Below are positions 4,250 through 5,236 of a stretch of DNA of 5,236 bases, piece by piece (the stretch's first letter is position 1; every line of letters starts with the position of its first letter). This stretch comes from Chloroflexota bacterium. GTDB taxonomy: Bacteria; Chloroflexota; Anaerolineae; Promineifilales; Promineifilaceae. The DNA is taken from contig JAJRTP010000423.1 of the NCBI GenBank assembly GCA_024278255.1, positions 1 through 5,236 on the forward strand. The letters are read 5' to 3'. The position numbers and the translations under genes were made by a program. The notes beneath the pieces were generated by a model. The model saw only the letters and a program-made list of their open reading frames with translations, did not search any database and was not told where the DNA came from.

Positions 4250-5236
4250 ATGGCAAACGCAACCATCCGCGATGTAGCCAAAAAAGCCGGCGTCGGCGTC
4301 GGCACTGTCTCCCGCGTTCTGAATCAGAGTACGGCCGTATCCCCAGCCACTCGCACCAAAGTTCAGACGGCCATTGCCGAACTCGACTACACCCCCAGCC
4401 CTATCGCCCGCCGCCTGTCCCTGGGCCGCACGATGACCATTGGCGTGATTGCTCCTTTCTTTATACGGCCGTCCTATGTCGAACGCCTGCGCGGTGTAGA
4501 TATTGTCTTGGCGGAAAGCGAATACGACTTCATTATCTACAACGTTGAAACCGTCGCCCGCCGCGACGCCTGTTTCCGGGACATTTTTCGCCAGGAACGG
4601 GTAGACGGCCTGCTCATTATCACCCTGCCTCCTACCGATGAAGAAGTTACCCGCTTAAAACAAGTAAACATCCCCACCGTCCTGGTAGATGGCGCTCATC
4701 CCCAAATCAGCCATGTAATGATTGATGACGTGGCCGGCGGCTACCAGGCCACCCGCCATCTTATTGACCTGGGTCACCGTAAAATTGGCTATATCAGCGA
4801 TCTGCTCCAGGAAAGCCCCTTTGGTTTTCGCCCCGTGGCTGACCGCTACCAGGGCTACCGCAATGCGTTGGCTGATGCCGGTATCGAATTCCGCCCCGAA
4901 TATCATCGTCAGGGCGAACTCAGCCGCCGCGAAGCCAGCCGCCTGGCTCAGGAATTGTTGACCCTGCCCGATCCCCCCACGGCTATTTTTGCCTACAGCG
5001 ATACCCAGGCGTTTGGCGTTTTGCGTGCTGCCCAAAATTTGGGTTTGAAAGTACCCGAAGAACTCTCTGTCATTGGCTATGACGACATTGAAATCTCAGA
5101 ATTTTTACACCTAACCACCATCTGCCAGCATTTACTGGAATCCGGACAGCGTGGGGCCGAATTACTGCTGGCCGAAATTGCTGACCCCGGTCTGCCTCAG
5201 GAAGTCATTTTACCGACGGATTTGGTACTCAGAAGT
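4250..5236 (+). CDS. LacI-family transcriptional regulator (last few residues beyond window)
   Basis: The 329 codons are open to the window edge. The family is usually 330-345 residues and the visible end, LPTDLVLRS, resembles the usual C-terminus, so only a few residues are missing. Residues 4-24 (ATIRDVAKKAGVGVGTVSRVL) are the canonical helix-turn-helix. The hinge follows at about 50-60, with L56 in the same position as the operator-intercalating leucine of E. coli LacI. From residue 63 the periplasmic-binding-protein-like core runs, with family signatures VDGLLIITLP, DDVAGGYQATRHLIDLGHRKIGYIS and SVIGYDDIEISEF..LTTI. Such proteins usually bind a sugar and repress uptake and breakdown genes; the effector cannot be read here. 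Promoter, operator-like palindrome and Shine-Dalgarno directly upstream imply autoregulation. It may lead a carbohydrate operon to the right. Confidence 0.95.
   Translation, partial: MANATIRDVAKKAGVGVGTVSRVLNQSTAVSPATRTKVQTAIAELDYTPSPIARRLSLGRTMTIGVIAPFFIRPSYVERLRGVDIVLAESEYDFIIYNVETVARRDACFRDIFRQERVDGLLIITLPPTDEEVTRLKQVNIPTVLVDGAHPQISHVMIDDVAGGYQATRHLIDLGHRKIGYISDLLQESPFGFRPVADRYQGYRNALADAGIEFRPEYHRQGELSRREASRLAQELLTLPDPPTAIFAYSDTQAFGVLRAAQNLGLKVPEELSVIGYDDIEISEFLHLTTICQHLLESGQRGAELLLAEIADPGLPQEVILPTDLVLRS

Larger units (their letters stand above)
777..4472. repeat. Dispersed iterated palindrome ACGGCCGT (14 exact copies)
   Basis: Exact copies start at 777, 817, 1231, 1318, 1650, 1694, 1809, 1965, 2403, 2630, 3745, 4136, 4331 and 4465. 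About 0.1 would be expected by chance in a sequence of this length and composition. Thirteen lie in genes of both strands and in all three reading frames: nine read Thr-Ala-Val, three read as CGG-CCG (Arg-Pro), one reads Asn-Gly-Arg. One lies in a promoter spacer. The copy at 1318 is extended to a 16-bp palindrome, GAGTACGGCCGTACTC (1314-1329). The use of several frames and of non-coding DNA shows selection or bias at the DNA level rather than a protein motif. Confidence 0.92.

Noticed and set aside
3856..4305. Minus-strand open frame of 149 codons
   Set aside because: It spans antisense mscS, the promoter/operator region and the start of the LacI-family gene, all of which are better explained on the plus strand.
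4655..5035. Minus-strand open frame of 126 codons
   Set aside because: Antisense to the conserved ligand-binding core of the LacI-family regulator.

Overview
The window reads as a bacterial chromosome fragment of moderately high GC. It most likely comes from a Chloroflexota lineage (Anaerolineae/Ardenticatenia/Caldilineae-like). This is an inference from three things: a lipoprotein with a Pro-Thr linker, a secreted lamin-tail/phospholipase D protein, and a heavily iterated ACGGCCGT palindrome in genes and in one promoter. No rRNA or other marker gene is present, so the placement is tentative.

Layout. (1) 1-1415, minus strand: a secreted protein with a lamin-tail domain followed by a phospholipase D-like region; its C-terminus lies beyond the left edge. 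(2) 1416-1619: a divergent intergenic region. It holds the Shine-Dalgarno of gene 1, a long imperfect inverted repeat with a third repeat copy, a small hairpin with a T-run, and an extended -10 so close to the next ATG that the message is probably leaderless. (3) 1620-3047, plus: a lipoprotein serine hydrolase of the beta-lactamase/penicillin-binding fold. (4) 3048-3258: an intergenic region with a 122-bp palindromic, MITE-like element (3121-3242) exactly flanked by 10-bp direct repeats; the right copy contains the Shine-Dalgarno of the next gene. (5) 3259-4122, plus: an MscS-type mechanosensitive channel. (6) 4123-4249: a compact control region with a sigma70-like promoter, a perfect 34-bp palindrome followed by eight T's, and a Shine-Dalgarno. 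(7) 4250 to the right edge, plus: a LacI-family regulator lacking only its last few residues. No gene-free stretch exceeds about 210 bases.

The genes do not form an obvious pathway. Genes 1, 3 and 5 are all envelope or secreted functions but appear to be separate transcription units. The LacI-type gene probably represses itself through the palindrome overlapping its start of transcription, and may head a sugar-use operon beyond the window. The most notable signals are non-coding: the iterated ACGGCCGT octamer (14 exact copies), the small insertion whose target duplication restored a ribosome-binding site, and a palindrome that can act as terminator for the upstream gene and operator for the downstream one.
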